Of a stretch of DNA of 7,275 nt, positions 5,595 to 7,275 are shown one piece after another. The notes under the pieces are model-generated. The model was not told the DNA's origin and made no database searches. It saw only the letters and a program-made list of their open reading frames with translations. Each line of letters opens with the position of its first letter. Within the stretch, counting starts at the first letter, position 1. The DNA is from Candidatus Thalassarchaeaceae archaeon (GTDB taxonomy: Archaea; Thermoplasmatota; Poseidoniia; Poseidoniales; Thalassarchaeaceae): NCBI GenBank assembly GCA_029250565.1, contig JAQXFA010000018.1, positions 1 through 7,275 on the forward strand. The letters run 5' to 3'. The translations under genes were made by a program, and so were the position numbers.

Positions 5595-5666
5595 AATCCC
5601 TCATGATATCGTTTTTGTGTCAAAGTCTGGAACCTCAGCGTTGAGGGATTCATCTAAATCCCCTCA
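5595..5666 (-). promoter_or_regulatory. Three-segment alternative pairing between kinase stop and archease start
   Basis: On the minus strand three segments occur in order: TGAGGGGATT (5666-5657, containing the kinase stop codon), AATCCCTCA (5650-5642) and TGAGGGATT (5603-5595, ending three bases before the archease ATG and holding its only GAGG-like ribosome binding site). The middle segment is perfectly complementary to the third (9 bp) and nearly so to the first (one bulged base, six-base loop). It can thus mask the archease ribosome site or be held by the upstream segment. A ribosome stopped at the kinase TGA would cover the first segment. A coupling or attenuation role is inference; the complementarity is seen. 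Confidence 0.4.
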
Positions 5667-6719
5667 TCTGTCTGAAATCTGGAAGTGCCATGATAATTCA
5701 TCTAGCCTAGTCATCAATTTTTTGCGGTTGAGAACCACTCGACTAGTTTCTACAGCAAGGACACACTCGCAAGCAGCATTTGCTAATCGTGCACCTTCAG
5801 CAAGAGTTCGGCCTGCGCCTAATGCACAAGCAAGTGCTGTTGCGGCAGCATCATGTAATCCTATGAGTTGTTGTGGAACTTCAATTAAACATGGCAAAAA
5901 CAGCGGATCCTCGTCTTTCTGATACAGTGTAGTGCCATCTTCTCCACCCAAGACTAGCATTCCTTGCCAATCATGTTCTTTGATGAAGTGTGCCGCAGTT
6001 GATTCAGCATCAGGGAGATTGCTGCGCCTCCTTAGTAATTCTAATCCGCGTATTTCGAACAAAGCCACTGTAGCACCTACAGTCCTGTGTAGCCCTGTCA
6101 ATTTAGGGTCACAGATCACGGGTACTTCTGCCGCCTTAGCTGCAGCAATTACTTCAGCGGCGCCATCATCACTAACCACACCTTTCCCATAATCACTGAG
6201 AACAACCGCACAAGAACCTGGCAGAGCTGAACAAGCAGCCTTTGTTAATTTGTCAATAACCCCTTCAGGGTAATCTTCATTGGATTCTTCATCAAACTGT
6301 AAAATTAATTGATTACGGTCAATCAAACTTTCACGTGAACCATAAATTCTAGTTTTTGAAACGGTTTGAAGATGAGCAGCGATTCTGATATCTGAAGTAT
6401 CCACTCTCTCTTCATGCAATTGCTGGGCAATGATTTGACCATTTTCGTCACCACCGAGAATACAGAAAAATCTGACATTCATCCCTAGGTTCACTAATCC
6501 TCTAGCGATATGAGCAGCAGCCCCCGCACTCTCGGTTTTGTTAATCACTTTTACAACTGGAACCGGCGCGAATGAATTGAGGTGATTTGCCCAACCGTGA
6601 AAGTAGCGGTCAAGAATTACGTCGCCCATCAAAAGAACGGGTTTTTCTTCGGGGTTTACAACCATTTCGTGAAGCGACCGCAACATGTCAATCTCGTTTT
6701 GCACTACTTCGTCTAGCAC
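5664..6719 (-). CDS. PfkB-family sugar kinase, HldE/RfaE N-domain-like, with altered active-site motifs
   Basis: Ribokinase-fold protein closest in pattern to the kinase domain of HldE/RfaE, which phosphorylates heptose 7-phosphate. GDVILDRYFHG at 32-42 matches HldE GDVMLDRYWYG. NLGMNVRFFCILGGDENGQ (77-95), SKTRIYG at 121-127 with RNQLILQFDEE at 135-145, VLSDYGKGVV at 173-182 and CDPK at 203-206 follow the HldE order. Several family hallmarks differ: the usual GGAAN is AGAAAH (65-70), the NxxE magnesium motif falls on FEIRGLE with neither residue kept, and the TGAGD anion hole reads IGLHD (286-290), keeping only a Gly and catalytic-base candidate Asp290. No cytidylyltransferase domain follows. 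Start is GTG 6719 with GGGG (6731-6728) eight bases upstream; Met12 is an alternative. The true substrate is unknown, and catalysis may be weak or lost. Confidence 0.88.
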   Translation of the reverse strand: MLDEVVQNEIDMLRSLHEMVVNPEEKPVLLMGDVILDRYFHGWANHLNSFAPVPVVKVINKTESAGAAAHIARGLVNLGMNVRFFCILGGDENGQIIAQQLHEERVDTSDIRIAAHLQTVSKTRIYGSRESLIDRNQLILQFDEESNEDYPEGVIDKLTKAACSALPGSCAVVLSDYGKGVVSDDGAAEVIAAAKAAEVPVICDPKLTGLHRTVGATVALFEIRGLELLRRRSNLPDAESTAAHFIKEHDWQGMLVLGGEDGTTLYQKDEDPLFLPCLIEVPQQLIGLHDAAATALACALGAGRTLAEGARLANAACECVLAVETSRVVLNRKKLMTRLDELSWHFQISDR

Positions 6720-6727
6720 CGCGCCTA

Positions 6728-6752
6728 CCCCTTTCAGGCCTCGCGAAAGGCC
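6728..6752 (-). promoter_or_regulatory. Hairpin and ribosome site ahead of the kinase
   Basis: GGCCT (6737-6741) and AGGCC (6748-6752) make a 5-bp stem with a six-base loop in the 55-base gap upstream of the kinase. CTTTC (6731-6735) and GAAAG (6745-6749) give a competing fold that would cover part of the AAGGGG ribosome site (6733-6728, minus). The site lies eight bases from the GTG start. A regulatory role is only a possibility. Confidence 0.3.
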
Positions 6753-6774
6753 GACGCCAAATCAACCCACCTAT

Positions 6775-7275
6775 CTACGAATGGCGAATAATCCACTCTA
6801 ATTGCACTTTTGCGATATACTCAGAATCAAGTCCAAGGGAGCGAGCTAATGAATCCAGCATTGCTTGTTCATCATCAGAAATAAAGCCATCTTGCCAAGC
6901 AACTTCTAACACTTCTAGATAAGTGTCTATTTGTTGTTCAGGGGAATCAACACGCTCTGAGGAAACTTCAGATTCAATCTTATCAACACTATCGGGCTCA
7001 AGACCGAGATGTAAAGAAATGTCATCCAGCATCCCTCTTTCATCGGCAGTAATCAGTCCATCGTTCCAAGCACGATGTAGGACTTTACGATACAAGTCAA
7101 CTGATGGAACATCCTCTTCAATTTCTTGATCATGCATTGATTGGTCGTAATGATTTTCAGAATTTAGATGGCTTAACACATAAAGAAATGGAATATCGTG
7201 GCCAGCAAATTGACCCAACGTGGTTTGGCCTTCATCAGTAGAAATCTCACGAGATGCTAAACCTTGTCTCATTGA
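6775..7275 (-). CDS. Protein with two tandem acidic helical repeats, 5' end possibly outside the window
   Basis: I do not recognise a named family. From ATG 7272 there are 165 residues, but the frame is still open at the window edge, so this may be only the C-terminus of a longer protein. Residues 1-37 include TTLGQFAGHDIPFLYVLSHL, which looks like the end of a folded domain. An acidic linker follows (about 38-58). Two copies of a 45-residue unit come next, at 59-103 (YRKVLHRAWNDGLITADE and onward) and 116-160 (YLEVLEVAWQDGFISDDE and onward). Both share the pattern hydrophobic helix, AWxDGxIxxDE, MLD, LxxxLGL and a closing helix. The DGxIxxDE loop resembles TerB-like or EF-hand-like helical modules, but it lacks a full EF-hand calcium loop. 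No membrane segment is seen. The stop lies 55 bases upstream of the kinase start, so cotranscription is likely. Confidence 0.8.
   Translation of the reverse strand, partial: SMRQGLASREISTDEGQTTLGQFAGHDIPFLYVLSHLNSENHYDQSMHDQEIEEDVPSVDLYRKVLHRAWNDGLITADERGMLDDISLHLGLEPDSVDKIESEVSSERVDSPEQQIDTYLEVLEVAWQDGFISDDEQAMLDSLARSLGLDSEYIAKVQLEWIIRHS

Noticed and set aside
5392..6192. Plus-strand ORFs at 5392-5922 and 5932-6192
   Set aside because: Antisense to archease and the kinase, both of which have strong family motifs.
1..7275. Mobile elements, CRISPR arrays, attachment sites or defence systems
   Set aside because: No transposase or integrase motifs, no spaced direct repeats and no terminal inverted repeats were seen.

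Overview
The window most likely comes from an uncultivated marine euryarchaeon of the Poseidoniales (Marine Group II/III) kind. It carries an archaeal-type SRP RNA, an archease, a class 1B dihydroorotate dehydrogenase with its PyrK partner, a CcmE with the CxxxY haem-binding motif, and a bacterial-type topoisomerase I. The assignment rests on this gene mix, not on a search. Base composition is moderate, coding density is high, and intergenic gaps are mostly under 80 bases.

Left part, minus strand (1-2349): the first 555 codons of a type IA DNA topoisomerase I (topA, cut by the window edge), then a 250-base spacer rich in palindromes, then an unrecognised 143-residue protein ending in CxxC. 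This protein is divergent from pyrD, with only 30-60 bases between the starts.

Middle part, plus strand (2389-5112): pyrD, pyrK and a ccmE-like gene form a probable operon, followed by the SRP RNA gene. PyrD oxidises dihydroorotate to orotate and PyrK passes the electrons to NAD+. pyrD is split by a single in-frame TAA where the family usually has a lysine, so it is a nonsense mutation, a strain variant or a base-call error. The SRP RNA (about 4781-5112) is supported by the SRP54-binding helix 8 sequence, a helix 6 hairpin with a GNAR loop, an archaeal 5' domain and long-range helix 5 pairings. Protein-like reading frames over it are spurious.

Right part, minus strand (5118-7275): in transcription order, a protein with two copies of a 45-residue acidic helical repeat (its start may lie outside the window), an HldE/RfaE-like PfkB-family sugar kinase with several altered signature motifs, and archease, the activator of the RNA ligase RtcB. 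The kinase-archease gap has three mutually complementary segments that could form alternative hairpins near the archease start. Archease and the SRP RNA converge tail to tail with almost no spacer.

No mobile element, CRISPR array, tRNA or rRNA was found. The least explained items are the degenerate kinase, the palindromic spacer upstream of topA, the interrupted pyrD and the two unrecognised proteins.
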